NCBI GenBank assembly: GCA_019114445.1
Contig: DXFL01000023.1
Location: forward strand, 124,001 to 188,000
Source of the DNA: Candidatus Barnesiella excrementigallinarum
GTDB lineage: Bacteria > Bacteroidota > Bacteroidia > Bacteroidales > Barnesiellaceae
Direction: 5' to 3'
DNA length: 64,000 nucleotides
A program made the translations under genes and the position numbers. Shown here piece by piece: positions 56,325 to 64,000 of this stretch; position 1 is the first letter of the stretch; the number at the start of each line of letters is the position of its first letter. The notes beneath the pieces are model-generated. The model saw nothing but the letters and a program-made list of their open reading frames with translations, made no database searches and was not told where the DNA came from.

Positions 56325-57746
56325 TCACCGTCCCTGTAACTTATTTTGGAATGCCTTTAATTTCATTTGCAATTCCACCTTGACCTCTTTGGGCTGAACA
56401 TAATAGGCAATAATTATAATAGCCAAAACATATCCAATCTGCCATATAGCCGAATCAACCTCATAAAAAACAATGCCCCCTATTATTAAAGCCAATATAG
56501 GATAAAGGATTTCCATCGACACCTTTACCGGGAAAAACTTCCAAGTATCGATAATACGGAATGCCAACAAGAACAAATACGAAAGAATCGACGATAACAC
56601 GATACCCCAAATACCCCAAATGCGTATAAAGAAGTAGTTCATAACTAAATTCAGTACCGTTGTGATAATTATTCCCGGCAGATTTCTAACGGTTCGTTTT
56701 GAACATTGATACCCCAAATCGTAAAATGCGGCCAAAGCAAAACAAACCACCGAAATAAATAACGGATACAGGTACTGCAAACTATCGGCATATCGATCAT
56801 CGACCAACCACGAATAATTAAGTTTCAGCACAAAAGAGAAGACAAGCGCCAAAACGGTTAAAATATAACTGTATGTATTGAATATCCGAGAGAAGAATTT
56901 CCCACGGTCGGGGGCCTCATATTGCTTAATCGCAGTCTCCTGCCAAGCCTGATACACTATAACCGAAAAGGTCTCCAATATGGTCGAAAATTTCATGGCG
57001 ACGGCAAAAATGCCATTGGCCTCCAAACCCAAAAAATGCTCGATATACAAGCGGCTGGAACTACCCAAAAGCCACCAGCAAACAGCATTGGGGAGTAACG
57101 GCAACGAATATTTCAGTAAAGCTTTATTCAATGCCTTATCCTTAAATCCCATAAAGAAATAGCGCTTAAATATCCGGGTGCGTATCTCGACAATAACCAT
57201 TGTCACCACACGAGCCAATATATTGGAACAAAAAATTCCTCCGATACCCATGCGCAACCAAGCTACAAAAACCAAGCTGTACAACGCTATTTGAAATGCC
57301 GTAAGGATACCGGCCAAAACAAATTGTTTATTTTGGCCCAACCCTCGCGCAATTTGAATCTCGACTTCATACAAAGAGAGTGTAATCACAAATGCGATAA
57401 TCCACCCCCAATCCCTTATTTCATAAAAAAATGAGAATACAATCCCGGCCAGCAGGACTACTAAGGACGACTGAGTTAACAATTTATACGAAAACGAAAC
57501 TACACTTTTTCGTATATGCTCCTCTTCGTTATCGAGAAGAAAGCGGAACGTACCGTCCCTCAACTGGAAGGTAATAAACCCCATGGCGAGGAAGGTAAGA
57601 TTCAACACAATGTCGTAATACCCAAAATCTTCGGGCGAGATAAAATAGGTGTACAAAGGCACCAACAGGAATGTAATGAGTTTGGAGCCCAAATTTCCTA
57701 TGGCATAAATAAATATATCGTTTATAAACTTTGTACCTCTATTCAT
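56325..57746 (-). CDS. Wzx-type polysaccharide flippase
   Basis: 473 residues with about 12-14 membrane segments, a MATE/MOP-family protein (DIFIYAIGNLGSKLITFLLV, VPLYTYFISPEDFGYYDIVL). It moves the lipid-linked repeat unit across the inner membrane for polymerisation by Wzy, the gene 2 bp upstream. Confidence 0.9.
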   Translation of the reverse strand: MNRGTKFINDIFIYAIGNLGSKLITFLLVPLYTYFISPEDFGYYDIVLNLTFLAMGFITFQLRDGTFRFLLDNEEEHIRKSVVSFSYKLLTQSSLVVLLAGIVFSFFYEIRDWGWIIAFVITLSLYEVEIQIARGLGQNKQFVLAGILTAFQIALYSLVFVAWLRMGIGGIFCSNILARVVTMVIVEIRTRIFKRYFFMGFKDKALNKALLKYSLPLLPNAVCWWLLGSSSRLYIEHFLGLEANGIFAVAMKFSTILETFSVIVYQAWQETAIKQYEAPDRGKFFSRIFNTYSYILTVLALVFSFVLKLNYSWLVDDRYADSLQYLYPLFISVVCFALAAFYDLGYQCSKRTVRNLPGIIITTVLNLVMNYFFIRIWGIWGIVLSSILSYLFLLAFRIIDTWKFFPVKVSMEILYPILALIIGGIVFYEVDSAIWQIGYVLAIIIIAYYVQPKEVKVELQMKLKAFQNKLQGR

Positions 57747-57748
57747 AT

Positions 57749-58978
57749 TTACAATTTCCTTTCAGCTACTTGTGCCTGTTGATTTATCGTAGACATATCT
57801 CTAATTACAAAACCTAAAATCATCATAACCATACTCCCCGATGCTTGCAGGAACATACTTCCCGCAATCGACTCAATAAAGACAAATGCCAGAATCAATA
57901 GTCCTAATTTATAGAGTTGTATGGCATGAGGGGTAACCGTCCTGATTTTTATCTTTTTATACACCCATATCCAAAAATAAAAATACAAACCTATGCCTAC
58001 TATGCCAAATTGAGCCAACTCGGGGAAGAAGGTATCGGAAACAAAGGGGCAATCGCCCTCCAACAAGCCCCAAATAATATCTATATTGTAAATCCCGTAT
58101 ATCAACGAGTATCCCACTTGACCCGACGAGTATGTTGCATAAGATGCCAGCCCCGACCCAAAGAGCAAATGGTCGCTCAAAACTTGCGGGGCTGTAAAAT
58201 ACAGGATTGCACGGGCAAAAGAATAGTCCATTTCATCGGAACCCGAAAAAAGGCCCGAAGAAATAAAATAATAGTTTATTTTCCCCCATGCGACATACAA
58301 TACAAGGCAAAACACCACGGCCATCATAATCCATTGTTTCAACTTCACCTTGGCAAGCATTCCCGGCTTATACACGAAAAGGAGGTACAAAGCCACCACA
58401 AAAAAGCCGTAAAATTTGGAACGTGTACTGAAAAATCCCACCGCCAAAATTAATAGCATGATGATTTTGTCCTTTTGTGTCTGATTCCGATAGGAACAAT
58501 AATAATAAATCAAGAACAAAACTATGCTATAAATGCCATAATAAGCCACATGGAAAAAGACCTCCTTGCCAAACCCCGAAACAATAATCACCAACATCAT
58601 GGCACTGAGAAAGGCCGTCAATTTCTTCAAAAACAGCCTTTGCGAAGCATTGAATCTCACCCCCATGGAATAGGCCACATAAAACGCAATAAAGGGTTTA
58701 AGCTGGATAAAAAAATCGGAAAAAACCGCTTTGGGCGTATTGTAATGAACCACAAACAGGGAATACAACAGATAGAAAGTCATCACCCCAATAATAAAGA
58801 ACAAGCCTTTATATCGTTGATGGTTCCGATTCCCCAAAATATCTACGATGCATAGAAGAGCCAGCAATAGCGTAATAATCTCGTCGGAGCTTTGGAACCA
58901 CATCATTTGATAGGTATAAACTCCCACGATGAGCATTAATATGAACAGCCCATAGAATATTTTATTCAAGGATATCAT
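57749..58978 (-). CDS. Wzy-type polysaccharide polymerase (O-antigen ligase-like membrane protein)
   Basis: 409 residues with at least ten membrane segments and a large periplasmic loop (about 230-300: YFISSGLFSGSDEMDYSFAR). This is the pattern of Wzy polymerases, which are poorly conserved; the assignment rests on topology and on its place between Wzc and Wzx. The gene is 3 bp from wzc and 2 bp from the flippase. Confidence 0.75.
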   Translation of the reverse strand: MISLNKIFYGLFILMLIVGVYTYQMMWFQSSDEIITLLLALLCIVDILGNRNHQRYKGLFFIIGVMTFYLLYSLFVVHYNTPKAVFSDFFIQLKPFIAFYVAYSMGVRFNASQRLFLKKLTAFLSAMMLVIIVSGFGKEVFFHVAYYGIYSIVLFLIYYYCSYRNQTQKDKIIMLLILAVGFFSTRSKFYGFFVVALYLLFVYKPGMLAKVKLKQWIMMAVVFCLVLYVAWGKINYYFISSGLFSGSDEMDYSFARAILYFTAPQVLSDHLLFGSGLASYATYSSGQVGYSLIYGIYNIDIIWGLLEGDCPFVSDTFFPELAQFGIVGIGLYFYFWIWVYKKIKIRTVTPHAIQLYKLGLLILAFVFIESIAGSMFLQASGSMVMMILGFVIRDMSTINQQAQVAERKL

Positions 58979-58981
58979 TGC

Positions 58982-61327
58982 TTATCCTCTCGCCTGTTTC
59001 TCCGAATATCCGTACGTGTTTTTCTCCTCCGTATCGTTCAATACAAGTATCACATTTTTCAAAGAGCCTTCCGCTACAAAATCGTCCACATTGAATACAC
59101 AACTCTTTTGCGTATAATTGGCACGGCAAACGTAAAGCGTTGCATCGGCCAAGCGAGTCAGCGAGAAGGTATCGGACACTCTCTCGACAGGAGCGGTGTC
59201 GACAATTATATAGTCGTATTGTTTGCGCAAACTGGCCATCAAACGATCCAATTTCTCGGAGAGCAACAACTCCGAAGGATTTGGCGGTACGGGACCGGCG
59301 ACAACCGTATCGAGCATTTCAAATTGTGTCGAGCGTTGTATCAATCGGGATTCGTCTATGTCATTATTACCGGCCAAATAAGAAGTGATACCGTTTACTT
59401 TCGAAAGGCCCAAGTAATCGGCTATTTTCGGGTTCCGTAAATCCAAATCCATTAAAAGAGTACGCTTGCCGGTCATGGCTATCGCACTGGCCAAATTGAG
59501 GCTCACAAATGTCTTACCCTCTCCCGAATTGGCCGAAGTTACCAGCAATACACCTTTCCCGCTATCGGGAAGTAAAAAGTGCAAATTGGAACGCAACAAC
59601 CTGAACATTTCCGAAACCGAGGCAAACCCGGCCGCCTTCAACACCAGATGTTCCGATAAAGAGTGGTGACATATTTCGCCGGCAATAGGCAATCCGGTCA
59701 ATCGGCGCAAATCGTTACGGGAAGCAAATTTAGACGTAAAGATAGTTTTACCATACAAGTAGACCACAGGAATGATCAATCCCACGCCAAACGCCAAAGC
59801 CAAAAGGAGCAACTTTTTAGGTGAATCCGGTTTATTCTTGCTATATGCCGCATTAATAATCCGGCATTTAGGCGAAGTCGAAGCCAATGTCATCGCATTC
59901 TCTTCCCGCCGCTTCATCAAGAATGTATATACCTCATTTTTAATAAGTTGAGTCCTCCTAATATCCAAATAAACCCGTTCTTGTTCGGGCAATCCACGTA
60001 ACCTCGACCGGAACTCTTGTTCTTGTTTTTTAAGATCGTTCCGTGCAATATCCGAACTCTCTTTGGCTTTCGATACCGTATTCAATATATTGTCGCGCAT
60101 GGCATCGATTTGCGAAGTGAGTGTACGCAAAGCCAAGTTCGAGTCTTTTGCCGTACGAAGCAATCGCATTCGTTCCAACAAAAGTTTATTATATTCGTTG
60201 ATCGCCTCCGCAGCGCCTCTGTCGGGCAATCCGGTAGTTATAGGAACCAAAGAATATTTATTTTCAGGTTTGTTCAAAAAGCTATCTACCATCGAAATAA
60301 TGGAATACTGTGTCTCCGCTTCGAGTAGTTGTTTACGATACTGGCTCGACGATTCGAGAATAATTTGTGCCTCGGTACTAACGTCCGACAAATCATTTTC
60401 CCGCTTATATTGTTCTATAATCCGCTCTGCTTCATGAAGTTCTCCCTCTACGGAGATTAACCGCTCGTCGATAAACGAAAGCATATTTTGGGCTTTCAGA
60501 TTTTTATTATATACGGCATCTTTGTTATAGCATTCAATCAATGTATTGAGGATATCTTTCCCTCGTTCTTTATCGGTCTCTTTGATCGCCAAAGAGATTC
60601 CGTTTGCCTTTTTATCCGAAAGGCCTATTTCGAGTTTTTTCTCCAACGATTCGGTTTTGGCATCGTAGCCCGAAATATGAGCCGTAAATTTCAAAGCTTT
60701 ACCCGGCCGAAAAAAGGCGGTCGTATCGATAACCAAGCCTTCCCCATAATCGATATGTATCGGGAACATGGTAGCTTCCTGCTCCAAAAGAGTTTCAAAG
60801 AAACCTCTTTTCAGTTCAACGTGGATTTTATTATTCGACTTGTTTACCTGTACTTTAACGACAAATCCCGAAACCAATGTATCGAGCATCGACTCCGGAA
60901 TATCAACAACAAGAGGAGAATTTTGATAATATTCTTTTTTATTGAAGAAGTTTTTTTTGCTTGTATATACCTTGTTCAAATCAAGCCGCTGTACCACTTC
61001 GCGAACAAGAGTGTGAGAGGAGATGACCAACATCTCGTCGTTGACCGATCCCCCGCCAATCATACCGCTCAAAGAGAACCCTCCTCCCGAAGAGCCCATT
61101 AAAGAGGCTAACCCTCCGCCTCCGCTATCCTTTTCTTCATTGACAAGGATATCCGCCAATACCTCATATTGGGGTTTGGCTATCTGCAAATATAAAATTA
61201 CCAATACAACACACGCAAATACCGAGATGGCAAAGAAATACCACTTCTTGCATAATCTGCGCCACAAAGCTGTTATATCGACATTATCGCTTCTTCTTTC
61301 CGAAGTATAATTTTCTTCCATAAACAA
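58982..61327 (-). CDS. Wzc-type polysaccharide co-polymerase / BY-kinase
   Basis: 781 residues. A Wzz domain lies between two membrane segments (about 33-52 and 505-525), with a coiled-coil-rich periplasmic part (about 250-450). The cytoplasmic BY-kinase has Walker A in SANSGEGKTF, Walker A' in LLMDLDLRNP and Walker B in YIIVDTAP. The C-terminal tail has only two tyrosines (TYGYSEK), fewer than in enterobacterial Wzc. It controls chain length and links to Wza. No low-molecular-weight tyrosine phosphatase gene lies in the operon. Confidence 0.92.
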   Translation of the reverse strand: MFMEENYTSERRSDNVDITALWRRLCKKWYFFAISVFACVVLVILYLQIAKPQYEVLADILVNEEKDSGGGGLASLMGSSGGGFSLSGMIGGGSVNDEMLVISSHTLVREVVQRLDLNKVYTSKKNFFNKKEYYQNSPLVVDIPESMLDTLVSGFVVKVQVNKSNNKIHVELKRGFFETLLEQEATMFPIHIDYGEGLVIDTTAFFRPGKALKFTAHISGYDAKTESLEKKLEIGLSDKKANGISLAIKETDKERGKDILNTLIECYNKDAVYNKNLKAQNMLSFIDERLISVEGELHEAERIIEQYKRENDLSDVSTEAQIILESSSQYRKQLLEAETQYSIISMVDSFLNKPENKYSLVPITTGLPDRGAAEAINEYNKLLLERMRLLRTAKDSNLALRTLTSQIDAMRDNILNTVSKAKESSDIARNDLKKQEQEFRSRLRGLPEQERVYLDIRRTQLIKNEVYTFLMKRREENAMTLASTSPKCRIINAAYSKNKPDSPKKLLLLALAFGVGLIIPVVYLYGKTIFTSKFASRNDLRRLTGLPIAGEICHHSLSEHLVLKAAGFASVSEMFRLLRSNLHFLLPDSGKGVLLVTSANSGEGKTFVSLNLASAIAMTGKRTLLMDLDLRNPKIADYLGLSKVNGITSYLAGNNDIDESRLIQRSTQFEMLDTVVAGPVPPNPSELLLSEKLDRLMASLRKQYDYIIVDTAPVERVSDTFSLTRLADATLYVCRANYTQKSCVFNVDDFVAEGSLKNVILVLNDTEEKNTYGYSEKQARG

Positions 61328-61337
61328 ACCTTTCCTC

Positions 61338-62135
61338 TTATCTGATGAATAAAGCTATTGCCAACGATGTCAATACCGAAACCGCACTCACCACCGTGCT
61401 CACAATTGATATGCGATATTGCGAAAATTGGTTGTAATTCGAATTTTTTTGTTGGGCTTTATTGGGCATTACATAAACGACATCGTTCTGTCGCAAATAA
61501 AAATAAGGAGACTCGAATATCGACACGTCGGACAAATTGAATCGATGGTAAATACGCTTGCCATTCTCTTCCCGTATCAACAATACATTTTCCCGCTCGC
61601 CGTAAACAGTCAAGTCGCCGGCAGCACCTATCGCATCAAGAATCGATACCCGCTCGGTCTGCACCGGTATCTGACCCGGATTTTTCACTTCACCCAAAAC
61701 AACGACTTTAAAATTCATGAATTGTACCAGCACAAAGGGGTCTTCCAACTCGGGACGAATCTTGTCTTCAATATATTTCGCCAACTCGTTGCGAGTCATT
61801 CCTTCGACATGAATACGCCCGACAGTAGGAAAATAGATATCGCCATCGCGACTTACCGTATAGACTTGCAAATTGGGGACAATGGTGAGCTCCGACTTTC
61901 CGGGTTCCGAATAAGAGACGGCCGGCAAATTGTAAGGGGCAGCCGCATCGGGAACTACCGACGACACCGTAATCGACAACATATCGTCGGGGGCTATGCG
62001 CAATTCATAATCACCCACATCGATCTTCCCGCTCATTTGCTCTACATCTAAATTGGCAAAATAGGTTGTCTTATTGGTACAAGCAGACGTTACAAATAAC
62101 AAAAAAAGAATGCCTAATACATTTATTCTCATCAC
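61338..62135 (-). CDS. Wza-type polysaccharide export lipoprotein
   Basis: 265 residues. Lipobox LLFVTSAC (Cys about residue 19), a Poly_export domain (YELRIAPDDMLSITVSSVVP) and a SLBB domain (VVVLGEVKNPGQIPV). The C-terminal TM segment (about 243-264) is typical of Bacteroidetes members, unlike E. coli Wza with an amphipathic helix. It forms the outer-membrane export channel for the polymer. First gene of the operon; wzc follows after 10 bp. Confidence 0.92.
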   Translation of the reverse strand: MMRINVLGILFLLFVTSACTNKTTYFANLDVEQMSGKIDVGDYELRIAPDDMLSITVSSVVPDAAAPYNLPAVSYSEPGKSELTIVPNLQVYTVSRDGDIYFPTVGRIHVEGMTRNELAKYIEDKIRPELEDPFVLVQFMNFKVVVLGEVKNPGQIPVQTERVSILDAIGAAGDLTVYGERENVLLIREENGKRIYHRFNLSDVSIFESPYFYLRQNDVVYVMPNKAQQKNSNYNQFSQYRISIVSTVVSAVSVLTSLAIALFIR

Positions 62136-62374
62136 ACTACTCTTTTCTTCCCGGATTAGTCCGGTATAATTCTAATATATAACGAGGGTTCATATCTTTT
62201 TATTATACACAAATCATCTTCTTTTTTACAATTTCCCGACATCTTTTCCTCCTCCTAATCGTCCTGTTTAAGAAAAGTTCTTACATACAATTATTTAAAC
62301 CAAACCTCTCTGCCCACCCCTCAAAAAAAGAATAATTAAATTCGATTCTACCGTCGTGTTTGAAAAAGTTTATG

Positions 62375-62382
62375 TACGTTTG
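62375..62382 (+). promoter_or_regulatory. -7 box of the GT2 gene
   Basis: TACGTTTG (TAnnTTTG), 23 bp before the ATG at 62405. It lies downstream of an in-frame TTG at 62360 and so argues against that start. No good promoter for the opposite exopolysaccharide operon could be identified in 62136-62359. Confidence 0.6.
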
Positions 62383-62404
62383 TAACTATTTTTTACAACG
62401 CGCT

Positions 62405-63586
62405 ATGGATTTAAACTTTTCTTGGGTATTTTCAAACTCAGAGGTATATGTTTTGGGCTTATTGGTATTGATTTGGATTCTCGAAATCGTCTACCAGTTT
62501 TACTTTTTTGCACGGCCCGCCCGGTTTTACAAAAAATGCGAAAAAGGGAAAACGGTTTATTCCAATCAATATCCTCCTATTTCGGTAATCGTTTATGCTC
62601 AAAACGATGCCGAAAACCTCATTAAATTCCTTCCCGAAATTTTAAAGCAGGATTATCCCCAATTCGAAGTAATCGTGGTCAACGACGACTCGACCGACGA
62701 TTCGAAAGATATACTTTCGGTGTTGGAGACACAATACAGCAACCTCTATCACACCTACATACCCGAAGGGTCTCGCAACCTAAGCCACAAGAAACTGGCA
62801 CTCACCCTCGGTGTAAAGGCTGCTCAATACGACATCGTTGCCTTTACAAACGCCAACTGCCGACCTGCCGGCAACCAATGGTTAGCCTCTCTCGCCCGTA
62901 ATTTCGTACCCGGAACCGACATTGTATTGGGCTATACGGCTACCCAACGAAAGGAGAAAGAGCCCCTCTCCTTTTGGTATTGCTCCTACGACAAATTGTT
63001 GTTTACGCTGCGGTATCTCTCGTTCGCACTTATCCGACGCCCCTATATGGGCGAAAGTTCCAATATGGCTTATCGTAAAGAATTGTTTTTCAAAAACAAA
63101 GGTTTTTCAAAATCGCTACACTTGCACTACGGCGACGACGACTTGTTCATCAACGAAATAGCCAACCGAAAAAATACCCGTGTAGAGATTTCCCAAGCAG
63201 CCCAAATGACAGCTACCTACCCCGATAACAACGAGGCATGGAAAGAGCTGAAACTGCAATACGACTTTACATCGAAATATCTGCACACTGCGGCCAGAAA
63301 AATATTCGGCATAGGCAAGTTTTTCGACTACGCTTTCGATATTCTCTTTGTGGTTTCGACAATTTGGGGAATCCTGCACAACTGCACCATCTTGATTTTG
63401 GCGTGGTGCTTGGCCATTGCACTTTTCTCAATAAAAGTTTCGGTTTATCGGACAGCTGCCCAAATATTCCACTCCCCCAAACTCTTTTTTGCCCTGCCTC
63501 TCTTTTCGCTTATCCAACCGGGGGTAAACATCTATTTCAAAATCATAGGCTTGGCCAGTCGCAAAAAGAACTTTACTTGGCAATAA
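62405..63586 (+). CDS. GT2-family membrane glycosyltransferase
   Basis: 393 residues from the ATG at 62405. A membrane segment (about 13-35) precedes the GT2 domain (SVIVYAQNDAENLIKFLPEI, then VIVVNDDSTDDSKDIL with the donor-binding Asp residues, and a YGDDDLFINEIA segment). Two or three C-terminal membrane segments follow (about 305-375). Single-subunit GT2 enzymes of this shape are processive or act on lipid acceptors. It is divergent from wza and not in the operon, but close enough to take part in the same pathway. Confidence 0.88.
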   Translation: MDLNFSWVFSNSEVYVLGLLVLIWILEIVYQFYFFARPARFYKKCEKGKTVYSNQYPPISVIVYAQNDAENLIKFLPEILKQDYPQFEVIVVNDDSTDDSKDILSVLETQYSNLYHTYIPEGSRNLSHKKLALTLGVKAAQYDIVAFTNANCRPAGNQWLASLARNFVPGTDIVLGYTATQRKEKEPLSFWYCSYDKLLFTLRYLSFALIRRPYMGESSNMAYRKELFFKNKGFSKSLHLHYGDDDLFINEIANRKNTRVEISQAAQMTATYPDNNEAWKELKLQYDFTSKYLHTAARKIFGIGKFFDYAFDILFVVSTIWGILHNCTILILAWCLAIALFSIKVSVYRTAAQIFHSPKLFFALPLFSLIQPGVNIYFKIIGLASRKKNFTWQ

Positions 63587-63598
63587 AACCCAAACAGC

Positions 63599-63638
63599 GG
63601 GGAGAGGACTGCACCGACTGCAATCCCCTCCCCTTTAT
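63599..63638 (+). terminator. terminator after the GT2 gene
   Basis: GGGGAGAGG (63599-63607) pairs with CCCCTCCCC (63625-63633) apart from one mismatch, with an inner TGCA/TGCA pairing, followed by TTTAT. It lies between convergent genes. Confidence 0.6.
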
Positions 63639-63661
63639 AAACCGCTTAGAAAACAGGATTT

Positions 63662-64000
63662 TTATTTAACTGCGATTTTCTTCTTTTCCGAAACGGCGGG
63701 AGCCTGTTTCTTAGGAATCATCACGGTCAACACTCCGTTGCATTGTTTAGCCTCAATGGCGTCGGTATCGACATTATCGGGTAAAATAAGCGTTTGCTGG
63801 AACTGCGAATAAGAAAATTCGCGGCGAAGGAAACGGCCTTTTTTATCCTTTTCGTCGTCCTCTTTTTTCTGTTCAACCGTAATGACCAAATGGTTTTCTT
63901 TGTCGATCGTAATTTCAAAATCGTCTTTGGTGATACCCGGTGCGGCGATTTGCACTTCATACTCTTTTTCGGTCTCCACGATATTTATCGCCGGGGCCGC
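63662..64000 (-). CDS. Hsp20-family small heat-shock protein (N-terminus cut off by window edge)
   Basis: About 112 residues are visible; the reading continues past the right edge (AAPAINIVETEKEYEVQIAA). An internal GTG at 63979 should not be taken as the start, because family members have about 30-40 residues before this point. The alpha-crystallin domain is clear: VQIAAPGITKDDFEITIDKE, then RFLRREFSYSQFQQTLILPD and GVLTVMIPKK. Hsp20 proteins hold unfolded proteins for refolding by ATP-dependent chaperones. Confidence 0.93.
   Translation of the reverse strand, partial: AAPAINIVETEKEYEVQIAAPGITKDDFEITIDKENHLVITVEQKKEDDEKDKKGRFLRREFSYSQFQQTLILPDNVDTDAIEAKQCNGVLTVMIPKKQAPAVSEKKKIAVK

Noticed and set aside
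62360-62404. TTG start for the GT2 gene at 62360
   Set aside because: The -7 box at 62375-62382 is downstream of it, so it would not be transcribed.

Overview
The window looks like a chromosomal segment of a gut-type Bacteroidales bacterium. The evidence is a SusC-type TonB-dependent receptor next to a hybrid two-component regulator, Bacteroidetes promoters (-7 box TAnnTTTG, sometimes with a -33 TTTG), lipid-anchored TamL, DUF3078, DUF4136 and Wzi-type envelope proteins, and at least four proteins ending in a type IX secretion (T9SS) sorting domain. T9SS cargo and a moderate G+C suggest Barnesiella-, Coprobacter- or Parabacteroides-like bacteria rather than classical Bacteroides; that placement is inference. 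No phage, insertion sequence, integrase or CRISPR array was seen.

Layout. 1-10.5 kb (minus strand) is one end of a polysaccharide utilisation locus: a hybrid sensor/regulator, a secreted protein of unknown function, a GH18 glycosidase with two LamG-like domains, and a SusC receptor cut by the window edge. 10.9-17.8 kb (plus) carries a DUF4286 gene, ruvC, metH behind a tandem promoter-repeat array, a LolA/thioredoxin-like secreted protein, and tpx. 18.0-22.5 kb is one giant T9SS-exported adhesin-like protein. 22.6-26.7 kb (minus) is a compact dTDP-3-amino-3,6-dideoxyhexose cassette (rfbB, rfbA, two 3,4-ketoisomerase paralogues, aminotransferase), followed by mdh. 28.1-29.3 kb holds a CDP-alcohol phosphatidyltransferase and a GtrA protein, then tRNA-Arg(TCT) and tamL on the minus strand.

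32.2-38.4 kb (plus) is the branched-chain amino-acid operon ilvD-ilvB-ilvN-thioesterase-ilvC. Its leader carries a 22-codon peptide with 11 Leu/Ile/Val codons and a terminator/antiterminator pair, an almost textbook ribosome-mediated attenuator. 38.5-50.6 kb is an envelope-rich region: a secreted glycerophosphodiesterase fusion, yidC and pyrG in one operon, and three neighbouring pairs that each couple an outer-membrane barrel with a lipoprotein.

50.7-62.1 kb (minus) is a nine-gene exopolysaccharide operon (Wza, Wzc, Wzy, Wzx, three GT4 glycosyltransferases, an acyltransferase and a radical SAM/SPASM protein). It is flanked by a divergent GT2 glycosyltransferase and, at the right edge, a truncated Hsp20 gene. 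The dTDP-amino-sugar cassette at 22.6-26.7 kb could supply a precursor to such a polymer. The most interesting signals are the ilv attenuator, the metH promoter repeats whose inverted-repeat arms differ in sequence but keep their pairing, the paired ketoisomerases of which one lacks a likely catalytic histidine, and the radical SAM enzyme inside the polysaccharide operon.
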